The translations under genes and the position numbers were made by a program. 64,000 nt of DNA from Timema cristinae (lineage: Eukaryota; Arthropoda; Insecta; Phasmatodea; Timematidae). Positions 54,909 through 64,000 of the stretch are shown piece after piece. Below the pieces are notes generated by a model that did not search any database, had not been told where the DNA came from, and saw nothing but the letters and a program-made list of their open reading frames with translations. The DNA is taken from NCBI GenBank assembly GCA_039000515.1, contig JBCFYV010000001.1:15601928-15665927 (forward strand), read 5' to 3'. Position 1 is the stretch's first letter, and each line of letters opens with the position of its first letter.

Positions 54909-55333
54909 TTTAAGGTGGGACGGTGGAAAACGCGATTTAAGATGGGGAGTGAAGGGAACATGTGTTAAGGGAATTATTTTTGCAATTCTTATATCAAAAC
55001 CTTTTTTGGACAAGATAAATCAAATACTTCTCCAGTATAAACAAAGAGTTAAATTTTCTTCACATGGTGATATCAACAGCTGTTGAATATTTGTCATGAG
55101 CATAGCAACATTATATGAGAAACGTTTTAAATGAAGAGAAAAAGTTGTCAAGAAACTCATATTCAACATCTTATGATATCACACCACGTGAAAAAAACAA
55201 ATTAAACTCTTTGTTTCTACTGAAGAAATATTTTATTTATTTTGGCAAAAAAAAAAACCCCCATTGTTTTGCTATAAAAAATTTCTGAAAAAATACTGCC
55301 CTTTTCTCGCGTATTCTACCCTTCCACCTTGAG
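54909..55333. mobile_element. Family P palindromic MITE
   Basis: Left GTTTAAGGTGGGACGGTGGA, right CCCTTCCACCTTGAGG. The + centre contains GCATAGCAACATTATATGAG. Part of the right inner arm is shortened (CATATTCAACATCTTATG). Confidence 0.75.
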
Positions 55334-55581
55334 GTTTTTTTCTAAACGTTTATAATTAACAATTTTTTTTTTCGCCAAAATAAAATATTGCTTAGTTTTT
55401 ATCTTCTACACCTAGTAGTCAAGTAATAATTAATTTTAAAGGGGATAAAATACCATAATTTCATTATTGTAACGTATTTCCATGACTCGCAAAGCTTTAT
55501 TTTCATTCCAAACACCTTTTAGAAATAAGGCCTACAAACACATTTGTTTTGTCGTCAACCTTGATAACATTTCACTATATC

Positions 55582-55732
55582 TATTATTATTATTATTATT
55601 AGCACCGCGTCTTACTACCCGTTCGGGTTATACGCACTTACGCTAATGTGTAGTGGTAGGGTGATTGTGAGATGAAATGAAGGACCTACAGTTTAACGTG
55701 GAATCCGAACCACGGTGGAGACCTGGCATTCC
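55582..55732 (-). mobile_element. SINE family B, 5' truncated, with 12-bp TSD
   Basis: TTTCACTATATC at 55570-55581 and 55733-55744. It ends at GACCTGGCATTCC on +. Confidence 0.93.
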
Positions 55733-55785
55733 TTTCACTATATCATTATTGTTATTTTATAGGTATTGATAATATATATCCTAAT

Positions 55786-55810
55786 GGACTTGACGTATGA
55801 ATACGTGAAC
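55786..55810 (+). repeat. Repeat E copy
   Basis: GGACTTGACGTATGAATACG, preceded by GGTATTGATAATATATATCC as in the other copies. SINE A head-like residue follows (GAGTGATGCCTTGAGCTATT). Confidence 0.5.
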
Positions 55811-56049
55811 CCCGATATACCAGCCATATAGTACATTGCGAGAGTGATGCCTTGAGCTATTTAACCACCGGAATGGATCCTTTCACTGTTCCCGGAGAGG
55901 AAATTGAGAATTAACTTACAGCACGATGTATTTGGCTATCGATATCGTTATTTTCATTAAAAGAATATTTGAAATAATCAACTATAACGAATAGGTCAAC
56001 CTGTAAATAATTACTGGTAATTACTGAGTTCATTAGTGTACTTGATTTA

Positions 56050-56715
56050 GTCTATTTTAGACCTGCGTTTGCGGTTTAAAAAACAAATTAAGGGCAAACA
56101 CACATACACGTTGCCATTAGAGGGGTTAAACCAAGAGGAACTACCAACATAAGGGCAACAAATCGCGGGGGAAATCACAGGAATCCAAGCGTTGTTGTGT
56201 GTGTTTGTGTAGACGTGTCTTGTGAAGACGTGGAACAACAATCTCCTTGCCTCTCTATCCACCTCCCCCCTCCTCCTCGCCCCCATTCCCCTCCATACGC
56301 AAACACTCCACTGTGGCAATTAAAACTTTATCCGCGCTAGACGACTTGTAGGGCCACACGTTTGTTTGGTCGGTTCAAGTTGGCAGCGGCCTATATAGAG
56401 AATTCCCCCCCCCCCCCCCCCCCCCGCGCTTTTATCTCTTGTTCCACTCTCCAAACATTATTTTCTCTAAAGCAAGACTCTAATTATCGCCCAACAATAA
56501 GACGGTGCCAAGAGGTGATGCGTTTTCACTCCCGGTATGTTGACAATTCACTGGCTTCTCAAAGAAGATACAATCGCGAATACTTTGGGGATAAGAACCA
56601 TTTAAGTTCGCAACACTTACCAGACAGATATTTCGAGACGGGACACATTAACTCGCTATTGCATTGATTCTCCGAAGAGAAAGCATCGCTTTAATATCTA
56701 AAATGATGAGTTTGG
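56050..56715. promoter_or_regulatory. GC-richer single-copy island (candidate cis-regulatory module)
   Basis: Complex sequence with a 21-base C run at 56405-56425. The 90-codon minus-strand frame (56047-56319) and the 101-codon plus frame (56362-56667) have no recognised domain and no splice context. Regulatory status is speculative. Confidence 0.25.
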
Positions 56716-56719
56716 TTTA

Positions 56720-56985
56720 TAATCTCTCTGTGGATTTTAAAACTATTTTTTTCTACACCATTAACTTGGCTATCTAAAATTCTGTATCAAGTTTATAAAT
56801 TTATCTATGGATTTTAAAACTATTTCTCTACACCATTAACTTGGCTATCTAAAATTCTGTATCCAGTTTATACATTTATCTATGGATTTTAAAACTATTT
56901 CTCTACACCATTAACTTGGCTATCTAAAATTCTGTATCCAGTTTATAAATTTATCTATGGATTTTAAAACTATTTCTCTATTCAA
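56720..56985 (+). repeat. 75-bp tandem repeat, about 3.5 units
   Basis: CTACACCATTAACTTGGCTA landmarks at 56753, 56828 and 56903. Units also share AATTCTGTATCCAGTTTATA and TCTATGGATTTTAAAACTAT. Confidence 0.9.
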
Positions 56986-56999
56986 TTTAAGGTTATTAT

Positions 57000-58070
57000 A
57001 TTATCTATAGTTTAAACGGATTTCTGTACATTTTAAAATACTTTTAAAACTTATCCCTCTTTGGATTTGCTTATAAATTTTCTCTTTGAACTTTCGGAAG
57101 GATACAAATTTTTTTTGTGTGCATTTTCTCTTAGCACCATGTATTATTACTCTTTAGTCTATAGGCTTACGTTTAGAAATTGTTATAAGTAGGCCTTCTG
57201 TGCAGTAAATAAACGAATAACCGAAAGGAGAAGCATACATGTTAATTGTATGATTCTCTAATAATATTTAGTTAGTTGTTTGTTTGATCAAATCATGATT
57301 CGTAAATGAATATTGTTAAATAATTATTTACCTCAGTTTGATTATATTTGTTTTTAAAAAAATCTTATAAAATGTGGGCCTTTTACAATTAAAATAATTT
57401 AACTTATTTATTGATATTCGGAAGGAAAATTATCTGAGGCCTATAATGAAACCTTCGATAAAAAGTCATAATTGAATTTTAAAGCTATTATAAAGAAATT
57501 AACGCGTTTACCAAAACTTTAACCAACTCACAGGCTAACTTCATAAACGGGCTGTTAAGTACATAACATGTCTATAACATATTAATATTTATATAAATGG
57601 CTATATTTATGTTGGTTTTAAATTTTATCTAAAAGTCAGCACCTACTTAGATAAACATCTTCACAATGCCGTATTTATTATGAGAATGTCAGTTATTAAG
57701 TTTGAAAACCACTTAAACATCCTTAATTATCTTGGAATGTTGTGACCCTTTTAAATAACGACTTTTTTTAAGGGAACCCAAATCTATGTTTCCAACCCTT
57801 TTATTGTTCTCAGAACTGCGACATTTTACGTAAAGCATCATTAAAAATGATTTAATTTCAAATTTCAATGATTTTTAAATGATAGAATCTAAAATGCATT
57901 TTTCATAATCCCATAGGGGCGTGTTTATACCTTTCACCTTCATGTTTATGAGGACCATATTTAGAAAACATACAATTTTTTATATTACGCAGGATTTCTG
58001 GACGTATGCAAGGCTTCACAGCACTCCATCAGGGTTCGGCCAGACTGACAAGCGAGCACGTGATTAGCAA
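57000..58070. other. AT-rich single-copy DNA
   Basis: No gene or recognised repeat. Confidence 0.45.
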
Positions 58071-58074
58071 ATAG

Positions 58075-58598
58075 TTTTCGATAGTTGTTGACAAGGAGGT
58101 AAATGTTCGAATTTTCGCTCAGTGAACTGAGGGTGGTTTTTGACAAGTGATTTATTGTTATGGTTCTCTCATACTCTCTCCACGCTTATGGGGATTATTA
58201 TTTGTAAAGGCCTACTTTGATTATAATAGTGAAGTAATTTAACATATCAGTTTTACATATATATAGGTATGGTTTATGATCTTACCAATTAAATTAGACC
58301 GTTAGTAGCAAGTGTGTCAAACCTATCGATATTAATAAAAATGGCAAAATGAGAAGTTTCCCTAGCACTCAATGAACCAACATACAATAATATTGCCTAG
58401 CGCCTGTAAACTAGACTGTTCCGGCTCAAGCGCGCGCACTCTGTCGCTCGCTCCAGTCTGGCCACCTCTCATTACAACCAATATGTTCTACTTTATATTT
58501 TAGTCACTCGTTCCAGTCTGGCCACCTCACATTACAACCAATGGGTTCTACTTCATATTTTAGTCGCTCGCTCACCCAGTCTGGCCATCCTCTTAGGT
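58075..58598 (+). repeat. Dispersed repeat H, copy 2
   Basis: Same order as 50645-51125, but the segment with CCAGTCTGGCCACCTC and CATTACAACCAAT is present twice at a spacing of about 60 bp, so the 3' part has been duplicated here. Confidence 0.8.
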
Positions 58599-58980
58599 GG
58601 GAGTGTAGGGGAGGCGAGAAAAGCTAAGTGTTTTTGAGGTTTTTATATCAAAACATCTTTTGGCCAAAATAAATAAAATATTGCTTCTGTAGGAACCAAG
58701 AGTTTAATTTTCTCCACTTGGTGATATCAACAGTTGTTGAATATTTGTCGTAAGCATAGCAGCATTAGATGAGAAACTTTTTAAATGAAGAGAAGAAGCT
58801 GTCATTAGATTCAGAATACTCTCGACAGATATTCAAAAACTGTTGATTTCATCATGTGAAGAAAATTAAACTCCATGTTTCTATTGGAGCAATATTTTAT
58901 TTATTTTGGCCAAAAATATTTTTTATTTAAATGCTGCAAAAACACCGTTCTTTTCTCAAGTCTTCTACATCCCACTTTAA
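58592..58980. mobile_element. Family P palindromic MITE abutting repeat H
   Basis: Left CTTAGGTGGGAGTGTAGGGG, right TCTACATCCCACTTTAATG. The + centre contains AAGCATAGCAGCATTAGATG. Confidence 0.75.
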
Positions 58981-59039
58981 TGTACTGCACATACTTCAGT
59001 ATTTAATCCTTGGTACACTCAACAAAGATATATACATGT

Positions 59040-59375
59040 ATTTACTCTACACTGGATATCATCTCTGAGGTAACTGCACGGTTACTATTGGCAAACAGCG
59101 TTGTCATTCTCCCATGTTGTGGGATCAATCTCCCTTCAGATATAAGACAAGTTTCGCAACGCTGGTTAGTCTGTGTTGCCAGTAGCTCCTTCTTACCCCA
59201 GCACGCCACCTTCGGACATAACTGAGAGTGAGGAGATTTGGCAACAGCTAACTGAGAGAAAGAGTGAAGATAAAGCTTTACTCCATAAAACCTGCAGTTC
59301 CCTCAGCAATGATATTGGGTGTAGTGGTAGGTTTATATTTTTTTAGCAGCTCGTATAACTACTTGATCAGGATAT
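59040..59375 (+). repeat. Dispersed repeat G, copy 2
   Basis: See 45985-46290. Here it includes AAGTTTCGCAACGCTGGTTA and TTACCCCAGCACGCCACCTT. Its end (ACTTGATCAGGATATACGCA) grades into a minus-strand SINE A tail. Confidence 0.65.
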
Positions 59376-59530
59376 ACGCATTTGTACTAACTACTCTAAT
59401 GTGTTATGGATTAGAAAGGTTGAATTTAGAGGAAGTGATACCCGCAATTGCGTGGAGGAAGGTTGATAATCATTAGGATTAAAAATATACTACCTTCATA
59501 TACCATCTAGGATTTGAACCACTAACTTCT
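59362..59530 (-). mobile_element. SINE family A copy
   Basis: GTGTTATGGATTAGAAAGGT, TACCCGCAATTGCGTGGAGG, then CATCTAGGATTTGAACCACT. Confidence 0.6.
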
Positions 59531-59596
59531 AATTATTGGCAAACCAAGATCATACTTTTTTATTACACCCCATTTTTTTTCATTTCAGACAAAAGG

Positions 59597-59825
59597 TAAC
59601 TCGCTTCGTGGCCGCATGGTCTAACGCGCTACTCTTGCAGTAGTCTAGATTGCTGATGATGGAGAAATCAAGGTCAAATCTCGGTCAGATGTACTGAGGG
59701 GAGTTTTCCCAAACTGGTTTTCCACTCTCCCTCCATTCAAATGTGGATACACTTCCTTTTAATATAACTTTCCTAATTCCTAAAATCATTAGCGTATAAT
59801 CTGAACGGATAGTAAGACGCAGTAC
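59597..59825 (+). mobile_element. SINE family A (A2 subtype)
   Basis: ACTCGCTTCGTGGCCGCATG, then GTCTAACGCGCTACTCTTGC; tail ATAATCTGAACGGATAGTAA, then GACGCAGTAC. One hairpin base pair has been changed on both sides (CTGAACGGAT). Confidence 0.8.
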
Positions 59826-59937
59826 AAAAGAAAGTAGACAAAAGGTAAATAAATACACAAGTATTATTATCCTTGAAGTCCAAACTTTCCAACAACTTTC
59901 GACGTCTATTGGCCAATAATATATAATAATAAATAAT

Positions 59938-59966
59938 AATAATTATTATTATTATTATTATTATGA
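59938..59966 (+). repeat. (ATT)n microsatellite
   Basis: A run of ATT units. Confidence 0.85.
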
Positions 59967-60495
59967 GGAAACATCGGAAATGCTTTAAAGATGGTGTTAT
60001 CTTTGCCAGATCACGCCTTAAAGATACTAGAGGTTGAATATAGTGCGACCGCGTGTAAACACTTCGATACGAAACGATCCAAAACAAATGTCAAACTCAA
60101 GTATCGATCAACCTCGTCGATAGACAAATTGATTCCAACATGTTATTGTGACGGGAACACTTTTATCACAAGATTTATGATTTCCAAACAGGAGGTTTTT
60201 ACATCAAACTTTGGAGACAAACAATGGCGTTGCTTCACACCCTTCAACTTTATGTATAGTGTTTAAAAACCTTTCATATTATTACACGGTTTTCCATTGG
60301 TGTATACAACGTGCATTTTCTAAACAAACGTATTAGAGGTGTACGAAGCTTTGATAACTTCAAAATATATTCGAATATTCACCAACCTAGAATTCGCTCA
60401 TGAAAATATTGAGGACTTAAATAAGTATTTATGTTTCGATTTTTGTCTTTTTGTACTGTTATGCATATTAGTATATAAGCCCTAAATTTTTTTTT
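59967..60495. other. Single-copy DNA
   Basis: No gene recognised; the 91-codon frame at 59991-60266 has no domain. Confidence 0.35.
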
Positions 60496-60574
60496 CGCCG
60501 CGTCTTACTACCCGTTCTGGTTCATACGTATATGTATTAATTAAGCTAATGTGTTAGGGATTAGGAAGGTTGAA
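60496..60574 (-). mobile_element. SINE family A 3' fragment interrupted by SINE B
   Basis: CCGCGTCTTACTACCCGTTC, then GGGATTAGGAAGGTTGAATT. It breaks off at the insertion of the next element. Confidence 0.65.
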
Positions 60575-60889
60575 TTTATTTTTATTATTATTATTTTATT
60601 ATTTTTATTATTATTTTATTATTATTATTTTTATTTTATTATTATTATTATATTATATTATTATTATTATTAGCACCGCGTTTTACTACCCGTTCGGGTT
60701 ATACGCACTTACGCTAATGTGTAATGGTAGGGTGATTGTGAGATGAAATGAGGACCTACAGTTTAACGTGGAATCCAAACCACGGTGGAGGCCTGGCATT
60801 CCCCACATTCACAAGATGTCTTGTCAGAGGTGAAGGAAGGGTTTGGTAATCAGATAAATCTGTTCCGGGACCGAGGATTGAACCCCGGA
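60575..60889 (-). mobile_element. SINE family B with expanded (TTA)n tail and 12-bp TSD
   Basis: AGGAAGGTTGAA at 60563-60574 and 60890-60901; the duplicated target is SINE A sequence. A tail of roughly 95 bases of TTA/TTTTA units (60575-60672) precedes TAGCACCGCGTTTTACTACC. The 5' end stops within the B box region (GGATTGAACCCCGG). Confidence 0.9.
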
Positions 60890-60904
60890 AGGAAGGTTGA
60901 AATG

Positions 60905-61140
60905 AGAGAAAATTATTTCCCTCCGAATTTAAGTGTATGAAACCTTTATGAAAAAAAAAAGCCCAACCCCACCTCATTATAATAGAACGTAATTCAAAAC
61001 CTGAACTCCACAACGCTATCAAACCAAACAAAACACACATACACCTTTGCCCTCCCGTCCACCGATACGGGTAATCAGTTCGTGATGCATGTGCTGATAG
61101 ACCTTAAGTCATTGCATTGAGCGACTTTAGGACCTAAATT
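60905..61140. other. Unassigned sequence
   Basis: The 94-codon minus-strand frame across 60756-61040 is SINE B plus flank, not a gene. Confidence 0.4.
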
Positions 61141-61145
61141 ACTGA

Positions 61146-61310
61146 ATTCGGTGGCCGCATGCTATAAGATACTATTCTCGCTATAGACTAGAGTGACAAT
61201 GATTGGAAGATCGCGGTTCGAATGTCGGTCAAATGCGGGCATACTTCCTCTAAATTCAACCTTAGCTACTAAATAAACGTACAACTCAAATGGGTAGTAA
61301 GACGCGAATC
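61146..61310 (+). mobile_element. SINE family A, internally deleted copy
   Basis: GGTGGCCGCATGCTATAAGA, GCGGTTCGAATGTCGGTCAA, then a jump to ATGCGGGCATACTTCCTCTA and tail AACTCAAATGGGTAGTAAGA. Confidence 0.65.
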
Positions 61311-61319
61311 CTATATATA

Positions 61320-61700
61320 TAAAAAAGAGCTACATTTGTTTGGAAAAGTTTTGCATGCATGCCTAGAAAAGTTTATTCAAATAAGCTGGTTAATAAGCTA
61401 TATGATGCCAAATACATCCCTGTCTAAGGATGACAACGGGATATCAATATGAACAATAAATTAAAGATTTATTAAAAAAACATAGATATATTACCACAGA
61501 TGTTTTAGTTTCCGACATATCTATAACTTTATCGTTAGGGCTTGTATTTTTTATATTGGACTCCCCTTTTGGGCTGGCGAATCAAAATACATTAAACTAA
61601 TTTTTTCTGTTTTTACCAATTGAGCCGATTTTTCCATATTTTTATTAAATTCAACTTCTATTTTCAACAACTGAATTTAACATAAAAAAAACAAAAGCGG
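61320..61700. other. AT-rich single-copy DNA
   Basis: No gene or recognised repeat. Confidence 0.4.
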
Positions 61701-61710
61701 CGAAGAGCAG

Positions 61711-61840
61711 CGTTACAGAATAGTAGGCATCTTATTATCATCGTTACAGAATAGTAGGCATTTTAATATCATCGTTACAGAATATTAGGCATCTTAATAA
61801 CATCGTTACAGAATAGTAGGCATCTTATTATCATCGTCAC
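61711..61840 (+). repeat. 31-bp tandem repeat, about 4 units
   Basis: Unit CGTTACAGAATAGTAGGCAT, then CTTATTATCAT, at 61711, 61742, 61773 and 61804. Confidence 0.9.
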
Positions 61841-61886
61841 AGTTCGCCCAGATCAATGTAATTTGTAAATTAATTTACCGGAAACA

Positions 61887-62179
61887 TTATTATTATTATT
61901 ATTATTATTATTAGCACCGCGTTTTACTACCCGTTCGGGTTATACGCACTTACGCTAATGTATAATGGTAGGGTGATTGTGAGATGAAATGGAGGACCTA
62001 CAGTTTAACGTGGAATCCGAACCACGGTGGAGGCCTGGCATTCCCCACATTCACAAGATGTCTTGTCAGAGGTGAAGGAAGGGTTTGGTAATCAGATAAA
62101 TCTGTGCCGGGACCGAGGATTGAACCCCGGCCGCCAGCACAGAAGTCCGACACCTTACCCCTAGACCACCAGGCCACCC
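61887..62179 (-). mobile_element. SINE family B, full length, with 11-bp TSD
   Basis: TACCGGAAACA at 61876-61886 and 62180-62190. It reaches the complete head (CTAGACCACCAGGCCACC on +). A 145-codon minus-strand frame across it is incidental. Confidence 0.95.
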
Positions 62180-62364
62180 TACCGGAAACAATTGATATAT
62201 CGATATTATTTAATTGATATATCTTAGCTTTTCGATATATACCTTGCAATGTTTTAAATGATAAATGTACCAATATATTAAGCGGCACAAACTTCAAGTT
62301 AATTTCCATAACAAATTTATCATTTACTAAAAACAAAATATGAACAATCACGTGGGCTGTAAGT

Positions 62365-62540
62365 TTGTCTATACTAATATTATGGAGAGGAAAGATTTGA
62401 TTTTTTGTTTTTTTGTTTGTAATGGATAAAATCAAAAACTACTGGACCGGTTTAAAAATTTCTTTCACCAATATAAAGCTACATTATCAACTAGTAACAT
62501 AGGCTATATTTTATTTTGAAAATTTAATTTATTCTTCATA
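62365..62540 (+). mobile_element. Arthropod-type dispersed repeat fragment
   Basis: CTATACTAATATTATGGAGA, GGAAAGATTTGATTTTTTGT, AAAAACTACTGGACCGGTTT, AATTTCTTTCACCAATATAA, then AGCTACATTATCAACTAGTA and ACATAGGCTATATTTT. This series of motifs is one I recognise as very common in insect genomes; the class was not determined. Confidence 0.55.
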
Positions 62541-62544
62541 AAAA

Positions 62545-63215
62545 TGTCGATAGTATATTATATAGTCGTTAGAAAAAAAAATGTTGAAGGGAAAGTGGGG
62601 TTAGTGAAGGGGTTGAGGAAAGAGGAATGAGATGAAAATAGGAGGGAGGATAAAAAGAGGGAGGGGGCTATATAGTGATGGTAGGACTGTATTTTTTTTA
62701 AAAAAAGTAAAAAAGTTTGGTTTTTATATTGACATGATGGATGATTTGAAGCTTTGTTTTACAGGATTCTTTACAATATTTTTTTACGGGGAAGGGGGCT
62801 AGTATTTTATAAAATACTTCAATATCTATTTTTAATTTATATTATGTAACAATTATTGTACTCATGAATATTTTAGAGTTCGGATTTCCTTCAAAGACCA
62901 ATAAGCGGGTCTTACATTTGTGTATCCCTTTCTCCGGTATTATATCCAAAACTATTTTAATTGATTTTGTTCGAACATGATATTTTATAGGTTATATTGT
63001 CATACCTAAGGGCATTAAAAAAATTGATTATATAATTCAAAATGGGAGTACGGTAGCTTACTAATAACTAATTACTGATAACTTGATTTTGTTTTAAATT
63101 TAGTAAGCTATATTAATTTATATTCAAAAATTAAGCTATATCTAGTGAAAATTTAATGAGGGGTAGTTTTTTGGAAACCTATTTTTTGAAAGTTTTTCTA
63201 TAAACTATTATATAC
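62545..63215. other. AT-rich single-copy DNA
   Basis: No gene. Confidence 0.4.
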
Positions 63216-63217
63216 TC

Positions 63218-63545
63218 ATGGTCGCTATAGACAGGGAAAACAGGGAAAACCTGGAAAAGTCCGGGAATTAAAAAATATGTCTAAATATCCCATTAATTTC
63301 GCAACTAAACACTAAAAAAAAGTTAATAATACCTAAATAAAATAACATTTTAATTTTTAAAATAACTGATAAGACCGTTTATGTTTAGTAGATACATTTT
63401 TTTTAAATATGTGATCAATAATAACCATAGTCATCATCCACCATTAAAACTGGAAAAACGTAGTCAGGGAAAATTCAAAAATGTCTCATGAAAAACCTGG
63501 AAAAGTCAGGGAATTTTGTAAAATATGTTTTGTAGCCACCCTGAT
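63218..63545. mobile_element. Probable DNA-transposon MITE with GGGAAAACCTGGAAAA motifs
   Basis: The ends are loosely inverted (ATGGTCGCTATAGACAGG at the left; TTTTGTAGCCACCCTGAT at the right). The direct motif ACCTGGAAAAGTCCGGGAAT / ACCTGGAAAAGTCAGGGAAT occurs near both ends. GGTGGCCAC...CTGGAAAAGTCAGGGAAT ends are known from invertebrate and fish DNA transposons. No transposase. Confidence 0.5.
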
Positions 63546-64000
63546 ACTGTGTGAGAAAGTACGTAGAATTATGTCGTTCCATTTATTATTTATTAACGTG
63601 AATTTAGATTTTTATAAATCTTCTCACCTATTGACATTGAAATATCAATATTGTTACCTCCTTCTCAACCGTCCTTTTCGAAAAATATTCAAGCTGTCTT
63701 AACATAAGCACACATTATTTAAACAACCATCACAAACGGATAAACCTGTCTGCCACCTCATTCACAGATGACGCAGACCTGCATTCTGAATGCAACAACA
63801 ACAAAAAACAAAAAAAAAACGAAACAATATAATACACATGAAAAGAAAAAAAACCTCAACCATTACGAGTTTAACATTTCACACTGGCACGTATAACCAG
63901 TGACAACATCCGGTGTTTATTTACCTCAAGAGAAGTGTCACAACACGACCCCATAGAGAAATAATTTGCCCCACCTCCCCTCCCCCACTCACAACTTCCC
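63546..64000. other. Unassigned end of window
   Basis: Low-complexity A-rich runs and a pyrimidine-rich end. No Optix second exon is visible. Confidence 0.4.

Noticed and set aside
56047..56667. 90- and 101-codon frames in a GC-richer block
   Set aside because: No domain, low-complexity Pro run from a C homopolymer, no splice context.

Overview
This is AT-rich, repeat-dense animal nuclear DNA with one recognisable protein-coding gene. Bases 1063-1907 (+) carry the first coding exon of a SIX3/SIX6-class homeobox gene, which in arthropods is called Optix/six3. It holds a complete SIX domain and a K50-type homeodomain and stops at a clean GT donor at the position where SIX3/6 genes are normally split. 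I found no second exon on the + strand up to 64000. If the gene is intact, nearly all the rest of the window is its first intron (at least about 62 kb) or intron plus 3' flank.

The organism is probably an arthropod and most likely a hexapod. The protein reads like insect Optix, and 52.5-53.0 kb and 62.4-62.5 kb carry repeat motifs I associate with insect genomes. I cannot name an order or species.

Layout: 0-1.06 kb is a 5' flank with CpG-rich stretches, CCAAT boxes and pyrimidine tracts. The Optix exon occupies 1.06-1.91 kb. From 1.9 to 64 kb lies an intron-like mosaic of AT-rich single-copy DNA and mobile elements. Four tRNA-derived SINE families can be defined from the window itself. Family A has about 37 copies and fragments. 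Family B has ten copies, nine with clear target-site duplications. A and B share the same 3' tail, which contains a CCCG-AA-CGGG hairpin. Families C (four copies) and D (three) share a different 3' tail. The other elements are:
- a long-palindrome MITE (family P), eleven copies plus two single-arm fragments;
- a short inverted-repeat element (family Q) whose one end has expanded into a 93-bp minisatellite at two loci;
- hAT-like and other small DNA elements;
- two decayed LINE reverse-transcriptase C-termini;
- a 538-bp element with perfect 61-bp inverted repeats and a hammerhead-ribozyme-like core on its minus strand.
There are also unrelated tandem arrays with units of 31, about 43, 44, 56 and 75 bp, a (TA)n microsatellite, and an unusual number of pure C or G runs. 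Several GC-richer single-copy islands (24.8-25.1, 28.1-28.6, 31.0-31.2, 43.0-43.3, 48.3-48.6, 49.6-49.9 and 56.1-56.7 kb) are candidate regulatory modules of the homeobox gene, but that rests on composition and position only.

I see no bacterial-type operons, CRISPR arrays or rRNA genes. The other open reading frames are short chance frames or frames through repeats. The most interesting material is the retroelement biology (shared SINE tails, recurrent 5' truncation, nested insertions), the palindromic and minisatellite-bearing elements, and the unusual 5' end of the Optix open frame.
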